A stretch of DNA of 64,000 bases from Bacteroidota bacterium (GTDB lineage Bacteria; Bacteroidota; Bacteroidia; Bacteroidales; FEN-979), in the NCBI GenBank assembly GCA_026391835.1, contig JAPLDF010000041.1, forward strand, positions 62,001 through 126,000, in the 5' to 3' direction. Made by a program: the position numbers and the translations under genes. Of this stretch, positions 17,287 to 26,436 are shown piece by piece (position 1 is the first letter of the stretch; each line of letters starts with the position of its first letter). The notes under the pieces are model-generated. The model saw nothing but the letters and a program-made list of their open reading frames with translations. It had not been told where the DNA came from and did not search any database.

Positions 17287-18114
17287 ATGAAACGACACTC
17301 TACCCTATCCAAATCACTGGTCCTTACAGGTTTGCTGTTGCTGCTGTTAACACATGGCTTCGCACAGCTGCAGGACGAAAACAAAATGGAAGAAAAGACC
17401 GGCAGCACCGCAGCTTTTAGCGTTGGTGCCGACCTGGTGAGCCGCTACCTTTGGCGTGGCGCCGATTATGGGAATTCTCCGGCCATACAACCCGCACTTG
17501 CCTTTTCTGTTGAAGGCTTCAAGGCAGGTTTCTGGGGTTCGTACGGGCTGGGGCAATATTCAAAGCAAATCAACGACACCACGGTTGCCAACATGGGGCA
17601 TTATTCCGAGTTTGATTTTTATCTATCCTACACTTGGAAAGGATTTACCGTCATGGCGTACGATTATTTCTTCCCGAACTCACTGAATCCCAATTCCGGC
17701 AATAAATATTTCAACTTTAAAAAGAATACCACCGGCCATACTCTGGAAGTCTGCCTTTCCTGGGCGGGTCCGGAAAAGTTTCCACTGCAACTTTATGCCG
17801 GCACCCTGGTGTACGGCGCTGATAAAGACAAGGATTCTGCAGGGGTATATGGAATGGGCAGCGGCAACAACTTTTCCACCTATTTTGAGGCAGCATACCA
17901 ATTCAATATCAAAGGGTTTGGTGTAAAGCCATTTGTAGGAGGGATTCCTTTTGGTTCGGCATGGTATGGGCCATATGGCGGTGTCATAAACACCGGCCTG
18001 ACCGTCTCAAAGTCAATTGTTGTCACCAGGGATTTTTCATTACCTGTATTCGGATCGGTAATTGCCAATCCGCAGGCGGAGAGTGTGTTTTTGGTATTTG
18101 GGATATCACTTTAG
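17287..18114 (+). CDS. TorF-like outer membrane protein, copy 1
   Basis: 275 residues from ATG 17287, chosen because it gives a clean signal peptide (KRHSTLSK, then SLVLTGLLLLLLTHGFAQ); an upstream ATG at 17254 would add eleven residues. After cleavage the protein shows alternating aromatic strands, for example SRYLWRGADYG and YLSYTWKGFTVMAYDYFF, and ends NPQAESVFLVFGISL with a C-terminal aromatic/hydrophobic strand as in outer membrane barrels. It resembles the TorF/CHP02001 family of putative porins. It lies 47 bases before an ammonium transporter. A paralogue is cut by the right end of the window. Confidence 0.75.
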   Translation: MKRHSTLSKSLVLTGLLLLLLTHGFAQLQDENKMEEKTGSTAAFSVGADLVSRYLWRGADYGNSPAIQPALAFSVEGFKAGFWGSYGLGQYSKQINDTTVANMGHYSEFDFYLSYTWKGFTVMAYDYFFPNSLNPNSGNKYFNFKKNTTGHTLEVCLSWAGPEKFPLQLYAGTLVYGADKDKDSAGVYGMGSGNNFSTYFEAAYQFNIKGFGVKPFVGGIPFGSAWYGPYGGVINTGLTVSKSIVVTRDFSLPVFGSVIANPQAESVFLVFGISL

Positions 18115-18161
18115 TGAAATGGCGAAATAGTATAATAAAACAACTAATCTAAACTCTTTTT

Positions 18162-19391
18162 ATGGGAACAATCGATGTAGGTTCAACCGGGTTCATGCTC
18201 TTATCTGCAAGCCTGGTAATGTTAATGACGCCGGCGCTGGCGTTCTTCTATGGTGGCCTTGCCACGAAAAGGAATATCCTGGGGATCATGATCCAGAGTT
18301 TTGCTTCGCTGGGCTGGACGACCGTATTGTGGTTCACGTTTGGATATTCACTTTGTTTCAGCGGGGGTGCCGGTGGGATCTTCGGCAACCTGGACAAAGC
18401 TTTCCTGAATGGGGTAAGCATCGATTCCATGTATGCCGGGAACGGAAAAATTCCTGAAATCGTTTTTATTGTTTACCAGATGATGTTTGCCATTATCACC
18501 CCGGCATTGATCACCGGTGCTTTTGTAAACCGGGTTACTTTCCGTTCATACATGATTTTTCTCACTGTATGGCAGATCATGGTATACTACCCGTTCGTAC
18601 ATATGATCTGGGGAAACGGGCTGCTCGCACAATGGGGTGTTCTTGATTTTGCAGGCGGCATTGTTGTTCATGCAACGGCCGGTTTTGCTGCACTTGCCTC
18701 GGTATTTTATGTTGGTGCCAGGACAGATAAAAATTCAACGCCCAACAGTATCCCACTTGTCGCTATCGGAAGCGGGCTCCTCTGGTTTGGCTGGTATGGT
18801 TTTAATGCCGGAAGTGAACTCCAGGTAGACAAAATCACGGCACTGGCCTTCATCAACACCGATGTTGCCGCATCGTTTGCAACGGCGGCATGGGTTGCCA
18901 TTGAATGGATCCGTGAAGGGAGGCCGAAACTTCTTGGTTTACTTACAGGTTCCATTGCAGGTTTGGCGACCATCACACCCTGTGCAGGGTTTGTCCCAAT
19001 GTGGTCGGCACCCATCATTGGTGTAGCGGCCGGCGTTACCTGTTACCTTGCGGTTCAACTGAAAAACAAGCTGAAATGGGATGATGCGCTTGATGTATGG
19101 GGAGTTCACGGGATTGGAGGTGTACTCGGCACCATCCTGCTGGGGGTATTCGCCACCAAGATGATTAATCCGGCGGTATTGACCGAGGGATTGTGGTTCG
19201 GTCAGAGTTCGTTTTTCTTCAAACAATTGATCACCGTGGTTGCCGCATCTGCCTATGCCTTCATCTTCACGTATATCATGCTTGCCCTTATCAACCTTGT
19301 TACCCGCGTAAGAGTAACACAGGAACATGAAAAAGCAGGGCTGGATGTAGCGCTGCATGGTGAGAAAGCATACGATGAAGGATCACTCTGA
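18162..19391 (+). CDS. amt: Ammonium transporter
   Basis: 409 residues with eleven predicted membrane helices and family-typical segments: PALAFFYGGL near residue 25, DFAGGIVVHATAG near residue 160 with the pore histidine, and DDALDVWGVHGIGG near residue 305 with the second pore histidine. It conducts ammonium/ammonia across the inner membrane. No P-II gene (glnK) follows, unlike many amt operons; instead a terminator closes the unit. It probably shares a transcript with the TorF-like gene 47 bases upstream. The C-terminal tail is short. Confidence 0.95.
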   Translation: MGTIDVGSTGFMLLSASLVMLMTPALAFFYGGLATKRNILGIMIQSFASLGWTTVLWFTFGYSLCFSGGAGGIFGNLDKAFLNGVSIDSMYAGNGKIPEIVFIVYQMMFAIITPALITGAFVNRVTFRSYMIFLTVWQIMVYYPFVHMIWGNGLLAQWGVLDFAGGIVVHATAGFAALASVFYVGARTDKNSTPNSIPLVAIGSGLLWFGWYGFNAGSELQVDKITALAFINTDVAASFATAAWVAIEWIREGRPKLLGLLTGSIAGLATITPCAGFVPMWSAPIIGVAAGVTCYLAVQLKNKLKWDDALDVWGVHGIGGVLGTILLGVFATKMINPAVLTEGLWFGQSSFFFKQLITVVAASAYAFIFTYIMLALINLVTRVRVTQEHEKAGLDVALHGEKAYDEGSL

Positions 19392-19422
19392 TAACACCGG
19401 ATTTCTTTGAATAACCAACCAG

Positions 19423-19456
19423 GCTGTCTTAAAAGTCAATTACCTTTTAAGACAGC
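19423..19456 (+). terminator. Intrinsic terminator after amt
   Basis: A perfect 13-bp stem (GCTGTCTTAAAAG at 19423-19435 and its complement at 19444-19456) with an 8-base loop is followed by TTTTTT. It lies 32 bases after the amt stop. The arm sequence resembles the ends of the palindromic element at 53766-53896 (CTGTCTCAAAAG), so the terminator may derive from a mobile repeat. Confidence 0.85.
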
Positions 19457-19460
19457 TTTT

Positions 19461-19820
19461 TTATTTCAAGGCCTCCAGAATCACAGGGCCCAGTTTATGT
19501 ATCGCATTTTTACTTATAAATGCAGTAGCTCCGGCCTTCAGGCAATCATTGCTGATTTCTTCGCTTGTTGAACCGGTAACCAGGATAAACGGTATATCGG
19601 GGGCCAATTGGATTTTAAGCCTGAGTGCCGAATGCCAGTCAAAGCCCGGTATGCTAAAATCAGAAATGATGATATCGGGTTTAAATTCCACCAGGGCTTT
19701 CAGGAAAGTTTCCTTCTCTTCAACAATTTGAAATTCACAAGGTTCAAGTACTTTTTTTATTTCCCGGCTAACCAGATAAGCATCAGATGGAAGATCTTCT
19801 ATTTGTAAAATTCGATACAT
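19461..19820 (-). CDS. Single-domain response regulator, CheY-like
   Basis: 119 residues from the ATG at 19820, where MYRILQIED begins the receiver fold; the open frame extends 13 codons further but has no family resemblance there. Acidic Glu8/Asp9, phospho-acceptor Asp54 in IIISDFSIPG, Thr in LVTGS and Lys in FISKNA are all in place. There is no output domain, so it acts by protein contact or in a phosphorelay. No kinase gene adjoins it. It converges on amt, with the terminator at 19423-19456 between them. Confidence 0.88.
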   Translation of the reverse strand: MYRILQIEDLPSDAYLVSREIKKVLEPCEFQIVEEKETFLKALVEFKPDIIISDFSIPGFDWHSALRLKIQLAPDIPFILVTGSTSEEISNDCLKAGATAFISKNAIHKLGPVILEALK

Positions 19821-20019
19821 TTTTTTGAATGAGTAAAAACCATTCGTTAAACACTTCACCTGGCAAAGTCTGAAAATTTCTCAAACTCACCACCAAACCT
19901 TGTTGTTTAAGTTCAGTCAACAGATATTTTTTTTAGCAATTATGCTAATATACGACAAAATTAAAGAATAAAGAAATATAAAACACGAGGCGGCTTTCAT
20001 ATGACTGTCAAATTCACTT

Positions 20020-20027
20020 TATCTTTG
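20020..20027 (+). promoter_or_regulatory. Likely -7 box for the panC operon
   Basis: TATCTTTG matches TAnnTTTG, and a TTTC resembling the -33 TTTG lies at 19995-19998 with a 21-base spacer. This is 73 bases before the panC start. Nothing else is visible in the rest of 19821-20100. Confidence 0.45.
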
Positions 20028-20100
20028 AAGTAAAATGGACAAACCTGTTATACCCGTATTTCTCTTTTAACAATTATTCAGGATATCATGATACAATAAA

Positions 20101-20955
20101 ATGATGAAGCAATTCAGCAGTATTCCGGAAACGGCAGAATATCTCAGGAATGAAAGAAACCAAGGACTGACGATCGGGTTTGTTCCGACCATGGGGGCGT
20201 TGCATGAAGGTCATCTCGACCTCATACGGCGCTCAAAACGGGAAAACGACCTGACGGTATGCAGTATTTTCGTTAATCCGATACAGTTTAACAATAAGGA
20301 AGACCTTGCAAAATACCCGCGGTCGCTGGCCCGGGATTCAATATTGCTGGAAGAGTCGGGATGTGACCTGGTTTTCGCTCCGGAGGCCGAAGAGATGTAC
20401 CCCGACCAGGAACCGGCAAGCCTGAACCTGTCATTCGGCATGCTTGACAAGGTCATGGAGGGGAAATTCCGTCCCGGGCATTTTAACGGAGTTGCCATCG
20501 TGGTCAAAAAATTATTTGATATTGTACAGCCAACCTGCGCCTATTTTGGCAAAAAGGATTACCAGCAACTTGCCATCATCAGGTATATGGTGAACACATT
20601 GGGATTGCCTGTGAAACTCATTCCCTGTGAAACCATCAGGGATGCTGACGGCCTTGCCATGAGCTCGCGAAATGCACGGCTTACCGTTAAGGAACGCAGC
20701 CTTGCACCGGAAATTTATGCGGTACTGCTGCAGGTAAAAAAAGCAGCCGGAAACATGAATGTCAATGAGTTAAAGGAATGGGCAATTAACAAACTGCAGG
20801 AACATACCGGGTTTCGTGTCGAATATTTTGAAATCGGCGACAAAGATAGCCTTATGCCTTTGGCAGACTGGGACAACAAGAACAAGGCAGTCGCCTTTAT
20901 TGCTGTTTTTCTGGGAGATGTGAGACTGATCGACAATGTTGAACTTTTTTTGTAA
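20101..20955 (+). CDS. panC: Pantothenate synthetase
   Basis: 284 residues, the usual length. The nucleotidyl-transferase signature is plain: PTMGALHEGH near residue 29, IFVNPIQF, the GKKDYQQ stretch and MSSRN, the KMSKS-like loop. It joins pantoate and beta-alanine with ATP to make pantothenate, the precursor of coenzyme A and of the phosphopantetheine arm used by the carrier proteins at 1853-5402. A second ATG three bases on (20104) could be the start. panD follows after a 12-base gap, so both halves of the final step are coexpressed. Confidence 0.97.
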   Translation: MMKQFSSIPETAEYLRNERNQGLTIGFVPTMGALHEGHLDLIRRSKRENDLTVCSIFVNPIQFNNKEDLAKYPRSLARDSILLEESGCDLVFAPEAEEMYPDQEPASLNLSFGMLDKVMEGKFRPGHFNGVAIVVKKLFDIVQPTCAYFGKKDYQQLAIIRYMVNTLGLPVKLIPCETIRDADGLAMSSRNARLTVKERSLAPEIYAVLLQVKKAAGNMNVNELKEWAINKLQEHTGFRVEYFEIGDKDSLMPLADWDNKNKAVAFIAVFLGDVRLIDNVELFL

Positions 20956-20967
20956 TTTTGCAGCATG

Positions 20968-21333
20968 ATGCAGATTCAAGTATTAAAATCGAAGATCCAT
21001 CGTGCCATCGTCACCGATGCCGACATCAATTATATAGGTAGTATCACCATTGACGAAGCCTTGATGACTGCCTCGAATCTCATTGAATTTGAGAAAGTGC
21101 AGGTATTGAACATCAACAATGGCGAACGGATCGAAACATACGTAATAAAAGGAGAGCGGGGAAGCGGCACCATTTGTTTGAACGGGGCGGCAGCCCGTAA
21201 ATTTTTACCCAACGACCTCGTAATAATTGTTTCTTATGCCTTGATGGATTTTGAAGAAGCAAAGTCGTTTATTCCCAGTATTGCCTTCGTGGATTCAAAA
21301 AACAAATTGGTCAAGGGTAAAAAAGTACGTTAA
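20968..21333 (+). CDS. panD: Aspartate 1-decarboxylase (pyruvoyl enzyme)
   Basis: About 121 residues. The proenzyme cleavage site Gly-Ser is visible in YIGSITID near residue 24; self-cleavage there creates the pyruvoyl group that decarboxylates aspartate to beta-alanine for panC. LKSKIHRA near the start, [16 protein letters not shown] and NGAAAR are family hallmarks. An ATG three bases upstream (20965) is equally possible; [11 protein letters not shown] matches the common N-terminus, so 20968 is preferred. The stop codon overlaps the next start (TAATG), implying coupling. Confidence 0.96.
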   Translation: MQIQVLKSKIHRAIVTDADINYIGSITIDEALMTASNLIEFEKVQVLNINNGERIETYVIKGERGSGTICLNGAAARKFLPNDLVIIVSYALMDFEEAKSFIPSIAFVDSKNKLVKGKKVR

Positions 21334-22376
21334 TGGCCGACTTTCCTACAGCTGAAACACCCCGGACCAACCGGGCAACTACCTTTATTAAATTTGCACT
21401 TTTCCTGGGACTGGGAATCCTGATCATCTGGCTATCCCTGAGAGGGCTCTCGCCAGCTGAAAGAACCCAGATCCTTCACTCCTTCAGGATTGCAAATTAC
21501 AATTGGGTAATCCTTACCATCGCCCTTGGAATAACCAGTCACCTGCTTCGTGCTTTGCGATGGATGCTCTTTTTTGAGCCACTCGGATACAATCCTTCGT
21601 TAAAGAATACTTTTTTTGCGGTGATGGTAGGTTATTTCGCAAACATGGCCTTCCCGAGGCTGGGCGAGGTGACACGCTGCGGCATTCTTGCCCGCTATGA
21701 GAAAATTCCTTTCAACAAGTCATTTGGCACTGTTATCACCGAACGGGCAATTGACATGATCATATTCATCTTTCTGTTCTTTTTAATGATTTTCACCCAG
21801 GCCGGCACAATCGGGCATTATCTCAACACCAACATATACCCGAAACTGGCAGAAAAATTCAACAACCCGATATTCAGCAGGGTTTTTATTTTTTCCTCGG
21901 CTGCACTTGGAATTATTTTCATTGCCGTGGTTTACCTGATGCGCAGGAGAATTGCCTCCTCATCCCTGTTTACCAAGATCAGGAACCTGATCCTTGGCTT
22001 CTGGGAAGGGCTTAAATCACTCAGCCAGATCAGAAAGCCAGGCCTCTTCATTTTTTATTCACTGGCAATCTGGGCACTCTATTTTTTCATGCTCTATGTC
22101 TGTTTTTTCTGTTTCACGGATACCTCGTCTTTGAGTCCGGGGGCTGCACTTTCAGGATTGGTCCTGGGCAGTGTCGGAATAATGGTCACCCCGGGTGGCA
22201 TCGGCTTATATCCTGCGATCATCCAGGAAACGATGCTCCTTTATGGAATTGTTCGTACGACCGGCCTGGCACTTGGATGGATCTCATGGACAGCCCAAAC
22301 CAGCATGATCCTCGCGTTAGGTGGCATTTCGCTTATTTTACTTTCATTCAACAAACAAACAAATGGAAAGGCTTAG
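21333..22376 (+). CDS. Flippase-like membrane protein of the LPG synthase/UPF0104 family
   Basis: 347 residues with about seven to eight membrane helices. The segment FANMAFPRLGEVTRCGILARYE near residues 105-128 is the signature of the lysylphosphatidylglycerol synthase transmembrane-region family, also called AglD or UPF0104. The C-terminal GIMVTPGGIGLYPAIIQE is likewise conserved. The catalytic domain of MprF is absent. The substrate is unknown; a lipid or lipid-linked substrate is expected. It overlaps panD by one base and rfaE2 by 14 bases. Confidence 0.88.
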   Translation: MADFPTAETPRTNRATTFIKFALFLGLGILIIWLSLRGLSPAERTQILHSFRIANYNWVILTIALGITSHLLRALRWMLFFEPLGYNPSLKNTFFAVMVGYFANMAFPRLGEVTRCGILARYEKIPFNKSFGTVITERAIDMIIFIFLFFLMIFTQAGTIGHYLNTNIYPKLAEKFNNPIFSRVFIFSSAALGIIFIAVVYLMRRRIASSSLFTKIRNLILGFWEGLKSLSQIRKPGLFIFYSLAIWALYFFMLYVCFFCFTDTSSLSPGAALSGLVLGSVGIMVTPGGIGLYPAIIQETMLLYGIVRTTGLALGWISWTAQTSMILALGGISLILLSFNKQTNGKA

Positions 22377-22860
22377 CATCATAAAGTCGAAAATTTACAA
22401 CTGGGATCATATCAGGAGACAAATTGCGATATGGCGGTTCAAAGATAAAAAGATCGTTTTTTCAAACGGCTGTTTTGATGTGCTTCATCTTGGGCATGTT
22501 GAATATTTGTCGAAAGCCCGCGACCTCGGCGACATTTTGATCGTGGGTCTTAACTCCGACGACTCAGTGCACCGGATCAAAGGTTCCCACCGCCCGGTTA
22601 ACAACCAGGAGGCCCGTGCCGTCATCCTTGCGGCATTGTCGTTTGTTGACGGGGTTGTCCTGTTTGGCGAAGATACTCCTCACGAATTGATCAGGCTTAT
22701 CCAGCCGGACATCCTTGTGAAGGGTAAGGACTATGAAGGAAAAGATATTGTTGGAAGTGATGTGGTGAAAGCACGGGGCGGCCAGGTGGTGACCATTGAA
22801 CTTACAAAAGGATATTCGACAACCCACACCATTGAACTGGCGCAGAAAGTACACCTCTAG
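22363..22860 (+). CDS. rfaE2: D-glycero-beta-D-manno-heptose 1-phosphate adenylyltransferase
   Basis: 165 residues from ATG 22363; the frame is open 14 codons further upstream but that part overlaps the flippase-like gene. The nucleotidyltransferase motif SNGCFDVLHLGHVEYL lies near residues 32-47, followed by VGLNSDDSV and KGKDYEG. It corresponds to the C-terminal domain of E. coli HldE and makes ADP-heptose precursor from heptose 1-phosphate for lipopolysaccharide core. It is a separate protein here, so the kinase half must be elsewhere. Confidence 0.88.
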   Translation: MERLSIIKSKIYNWDHIRRQIAIWRFKDKKIVFSNGCFDVLHLGHVEYLSKARDLGDILIVGLNSDDSVHRIKGSHRPVNNQEARAVILAALSFVDGVVLFGEDTPHELIRLIQPDILVKGKDYEGKDIVGSDVVKARGGQVVTIELTKGYSTTHTIELAQKVHL

Positions 22861-22890
22861 GATTTTCGATTTACGATTTTTGATTTACGG

Positions 22891-24258
22891 ATGACGAAAC
22901 TTAAAACTGCATTTTTTTGTCAGAATTGTGGTGTCCAGGCACCCAAATGGATGGGGAAATGCAATGCCTGCGGGGAGTGGAACACGTTTGTGGAGGAGGT
23001 AATCCAGCGTGAAGAGAAGGGAACCCCGGGATCTGCTGTCCGCGATCCGAGGTCGGTTGCTCCCGTGCGAATTTCGGACGTTACGTTCAGCCATGAAGCC
23101 CGTATCAATACCCACGACCAGGAACTGAACCGTGTACTGGGTGGCGGCCTGGTGCCGGGATCACTGACACTGATCGGGGGTGAGCCGGGAATAGGCAAAT
23201 CAACCCTGATGCTCCAGGTGGCCATCAAGTGTTACGGTCAGAAAATTTTATACATCACCGGAGAAGAGAGCGACCAGCAGATCAGGATGCGGGCTGAGCG
23301 ATTGGGAATCAAAAACGACAACTGCTTCATTCTTACCGAAACCAACACCCAGTCAATCTTCCAGCACCTTGAATCCCTGAAGCCGGGGATCATCATTGCA
23401 GATTCAATTCAAACCCTGCAAACCGACCTCATTGAATCATCGGCAGGCAGTGTTTCCCAGATCAAGGAGTGTGCGGCAGAAATGCAGAAGTATTCAAAGC
23501 ATACCAACACCCCGGTTTTCCTGATCGGGCATATCACCAAAGATGGCAGCCTTGCCGGCCCGAAAATCCTGGAACACATGGTTGATACCGTGTTGCAGTT
23601 TGAGGGTGACCGGAACTATGGTTACCGCATCCTCCGTTCGCTGAAAAACCGTTTCGGGTCTACTTCCGAACTGGGGATCTACGAGATGAACGACGCGGGG
23701 CTCCGCGAGGTATCCAATCCCTCGGAGATCCTGCTCAGTCAGCGTGACGAAGCGGTGAGCGGCATTGCGATTGCGGCAATGATGGAGGGGCAGCGTTCAA
23801 TGCTCATCGAAACCCAGGCCCTTGTAAGTACTGCCGTGTATGGCACACCACAACGTTCAACCACCGGCTTCGATGCACGGCGGCTTAACATGCTGCTGGC
23901 TGTTCTTGAAAAACGCAGTGGCTTCAGGCTGGGGCACAAAGATGTATTTCTCAACATTGCCGGGGGAATCAAAGTGGAAGATCCGGCAATCGACCTTGCC
24001 GTGGTTGCTGCGGTGCTTTCATCAAACCAGGACACCCCGATAGACTCCAAGACCTGCTTTGCCGCAGAAGTCGGCCTCAGTGGCGAGATCCGGCCCATCA
24101 ACCGCGTGGAACAGCGAATTTCGGAGGCAGATAAACTCGGGTTTGACCGTATTTTCATCTCCCGCTACAACACAAAGGGGCTCGATTTCAAGCGGTATTC
24201 CATTCAAATTGTTCCGGTTGCGAAAATTGAGGAGGTCTACGGAAAACTTTTTTCGTGA
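22891..24258 (+). CDS. radA: DNA repair protein RadA
   Basis: 455 residues with the full RadA layout. The zinc finger has two CxxC pairs (FCQNCG and KCNACG, residues 9-27). The Walker A site GGEPGIGKST is near residue 93, the RadA-specific KNRFGST near residue 252, and a Lon-like C-terminal domain ends VEEVYGKLFS-like. It is a branch-migration ATPase that processes recombination intermediates. A short A/T-rich spacer with repeated GATTT strings (22861-22890) separates it from rfaE2. It converges on xseB. Confidence 0.96.
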   Translation: MTKLKTAFFCQNCGVQAPKWMGKCNACGEWNTFVEEVIQREEKGTPGSAVRDPRSVAPVRISDVTFSHEARINTHDQELNRVLGGGLVPGSLTLIGGEPGIGKSTLMLQVAIKCYGQKILYITGEESDQQIRMRAERLGIKNDNCFILTETNTQSIFQHLESLKPGIIIADSIQTLQTDLIESSAGSVSQIKECAAEMQKYSKHTNTPVFLIGHITKDGSLAGPKILEHMVDTVLQFEGDRNYGYRILRSLKNRFGSTSELGIYEMNDAGLREVSNPSEILLSQRDEAVSGIAIAAMMEGQRSMLIETQALVSTAVYGTPQRSTTGFDARRLNMLLAVLEKRSGFRLGHKDVFLNIAGGIKVEDPAIDLAVVAAVLSSNQDTPIDSKTCFAAEVGLSGEIRPINRVEQRISEADKLGFDRIFISRYNTKGLDFKRYSIQIVPVAKIEEVYGKLFS

Positions 24259-24308
24259 CACACCGGGAAACGTGCCCGGTCGTGCCAAAGCCATATTGGA
24301 TTTAGCCC

Positions 24309-24518
24309 CTAAAGGCCGTCATTGGCTTCGAGTTCCTTCAGGATCCGGGTTACATCTTCTTCAGTTGAGGTCAGCTTGTGCCTGCAAATCCTGATTAAAA
24401 GCGCAGCCCGCTTCACTTTTCCGGATAATTCATCAACGGAGATCTCCCCTCTTTCTATTTCAGAAACGATTTCCTGGAGTTCTTCATAAGCTTGTGTATA
24501 ATCAGGCTCTTTCGTCAT
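24309..24518 (-). CDS. xseB: Exodeoxyribonuclease VII small subunit
   Basis: 69 residues from the ATG at 24518 (MTKEPDYTQAYEEL); the frame is open 31 codons upstream, but that part lies inside xseA in another frame. The YEELQEIVSEIERGEISVDEL core is the family signature, two helices that bind the large subunit XseA. Exonuclease VII degrades single-stranded DNA from both ends. It overlaps xseA by 17 bases, so translation is coupled. The 50-base gap to radA holds a 6-bp hairpin (24262-24280) without a T tract. Confidence 0.92.
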   Translation of the reverse strand: MTKEPDYTQAYEELQEIVSEIERGEISVDELSGKVKRAALLIRICRHKLTSTEEDVTRILKELEANDGL

Positions 24519-25851
24519 TGTTTTTAGTTTTATTGACCGATTGTGCAGTGCTGAATATGTTGCCATCCGCCAGGATGGTTTGCAAAATTGTTCCTTCGCC
24601 GGCATCACCAACTGTTTTCAACGTCTTGCCGTTGACCAGCGTTATGCTGTATCCCCTTTTCAGTATGTTCGCTGGATCCAGGAGTTTGATGTTCCTTTCA
24701 ACATTTGTGATGTCTTTCAGTTGCACCTGTATGAAATTGATGGACCTGGAATACAGGCTGACCTGCTGGCCGAGATACTGCTCCTGCTTCCGTTGAAAGA
24801 AATAAACCGACTGCTGCTTAAGGGCTTTTCCTTCCTGCTGAATTTCGTTCCTGCTTTGTGCAAGCCTCGACAATGATACCGATTTAAAGTACCTGGCTGT
24901 ATTCAGGATTTTCGCTTGTTCATCCAGGAGCAACCTGGTCATTTTATTGACGATGGTATCCTGTGCGTTTTTCAGAGGGACCGAGAAATTATGAAATTTC
25001 TGGATCAGGTAGTCTGCAAGTTCCGACGGGGTGATGGCGTTGGTGAAAGCCACCATTTCGGCAACCGTTTCATTGGTTGAATGCCCGATGCCGGTGATGA
25101 CGGGCAGCGGGAATAAGGCAATTGCCTTTGCAAGTTCATAGTTGTTGTAACAGGTCAGCCCGACATCTCCCCCTCCTCCCCTGATGATCGCCACCGCATC
25201 GAAGTGGTCCTGGACACTGCTGATCCGTTCCAACTGGTTCAGGATTGAATGAACTGCATTTTCGCCCTGGAGCAATGCAGGGAACAACATGTAAAAAAAC
25301 GCGTATCCCCAGCTGTTGCCATCGATGATCTTGCAAAAATCGGCATAGCCTTTACTGGTTTCAACGGAAACGATTGCTATTCTCCTTGGGAGCAACGGCA
25401 AAGTCAAGGACCTGTTTGTGTTGAAAATCCCTTCCTTTCTGAGTTTTTCGATGGTTTGCTGCTTCTCCTTTTCGAGTTCGCCAAGCGACCACGACGGATC
25501 TATGTCGAGGATCCGCAGGCTCAACCCATAAACCGGATTGTAGGAGACCTTTGCGCAAAACAGGATTTTGCTCCCGCTTTTCAACTGTTCATGTAAAACA
25601 TTCAGGAAGTTGTCGTTAATTCGCTGAAAATCATCCTTCCAGATGATGGACCTCATTTCGGCGACAATTTTACCATCGGTTTTTTCAACAAGGTCGGGAT
25701 AGCAGTGCCCCGACTGGGGATAATGGTTCAGTTTGTTCATTTCGGCTTTTATCCAAAACGAACTCGTGTATCGATCCGCCATTGTTTTTTGGATGCTCCG
25801 GGCTACCTCCAGCAACGAAAATATTGTGCGGTCATTTAGTTTATCAGGCAT
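24502..25851 (-). CDS. xseA: Exodeoxyribonuclease VII large subunit
   Basis: 449 residues, the usual length. An N-terminal OB fold (SFWIKAEMNKLNHYPQSGH) is followed by the catalytic region with RRIAIVSVETSKGYADF, IRGGGGDVG and GIGHSTNETV, then a long helical stalk that binds XseB. It cuts single-stranded DNA without needing a metal ion in known homologues. It lies 15 bases after the DEDDh exonuclease gene and overlaps xseB, so the three likely form one DNA-metabolism operon on the minus strand. Confidence 0.96.
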   Translation of the reverse strand: MPDKLNDRTIFSLLEVARSIQKTMADRYTSSFWIKAEMNKLNHYPQSGHCYPDLVEKTDGKIVAEMRSIIWKDDFQRINDNFLNVLHEQLKSGSKILFCAKVSYNPVYGLSLRILDIDPSWSLGELEKEKQQTIEKLRKEGIFNTNRSLTLPLLPRRIAIVSVETSKGYADFCKIIDGNSWGYAFFYMLFPALLQGENAVHSILNQLERISSVQDHFDAVAIIRGGGGDVGLTCYNNYELAKAIALFPLPVITGIGHSTNETVAEMVAFTNAITPSELADYLIQKFHNFSVPLKNAQDTIVNKMTRLLLDEQAKILNTARYFKSVSLSRLAQSRNEIQQEGKALKQQSVYFFQRKQEQYLGQQVSLYSRSINFIQVQLKDITNVERNIKLLDPANILKRGYSITLVNGKTLKTVGDAGEGTILQTILADGNIFSTAQSVNKTKNNDERA

Positions 25852-25866
25852 CTTTACACTCCAAAA

Positions 25867-26436
25867 CTATATAATGTCAAGGCGCTTAAGTTCCCAGAAA
25901 CATTTCGCAGTTGCTGAAATATCAACGGCAGCGTTGTGGGCCTCATCAAAACCTGTTTTGAACAACTTATAATGCAATTCCGAAAGTTTCGGCCATTTAT
26001 AACCATACGGTCCTTTGATGGCGCAGAAATTCGTTGTGGAATGCATGGTGCATATCTTCTTTTTTGCTGCAGTGTGATCCGGCATTTTTTTGCGTAAAAA
26101 TTCAGCTCCGACAATTTTCTCATCAAAACTCATGTTGTGTGCAACAAGATATTCTGACTCATCTATCAGCGACAGGAAATTCAGCAAAACACCCGACAAT
26201 GGCTTTCCGTCTTCCATGGCCCGTTCGGTGGTAATCCCGTGAATTCGTGCAACATCAGCCGGAATCGTAAATCCTTCGGGTTTGATGATGTAATCGCCTC
26301 CTGAAATTTTATTTCCGTTCTTATCATAAAGCAAAAATGCCAGCTGAACCATACGGGGCCAGTTATTCAGGTCGGAAACCGGGGCTTTCCAGTTCCGCGG
26401 GAGACCCGTGGTTTCGGTGTCGAAGAAAAGATACAT
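25867..26436 (-). CDS. DEDDh 3'-5' exonuclease, DnaQ-like
   Basis: 189 residues with the DEDDh nuclease motifs: FDTETTG at residues 5-11 (Asp and Glu), HNMSFDEKI near residue 98 (Asp), and HNAAVD near residue 166 (His and Asp). It is a free-standing exonuclease domain, like DNA polymerase III epsilon or RNase T, without a polymerase-binding tail that I can identify. Nucleic acid substrate is unknown. Downstream is xseA with a 15-base gap. The first codon is preceded by an A/T-rich spacer of 69 bases to thrA's stop. Confidence 0.9.
   Translation of the reverse strand: MYLFFDTETTGLPRNWKAPVSDLNNWPRMVQLAFLLYDKNGNKISGGDYIIKPEGFTIPADVARIHGITTERAMEDGKPLSGVLLNFLSLIDESEYLVAHNMSFDEKIVGAEFLRKKMPDHTAAKKKICTMHSTTNFCAIKGPYGYKWPKLSELHYKLFKTGFDEAHNAAVDISATAKCFWELKRLDII

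Noticed and set aside
20953-20960. TAATTTTG just before panD as a promoter
   Set aside because: It lies only 5-8 bases before the start codon, which would give a leaderless transcript; panD is more simply read with panC.
24262-24280. Hairpin between radA and xseB as a terminator
   Set aside because: Only six base pairs and no T tract on either strand.
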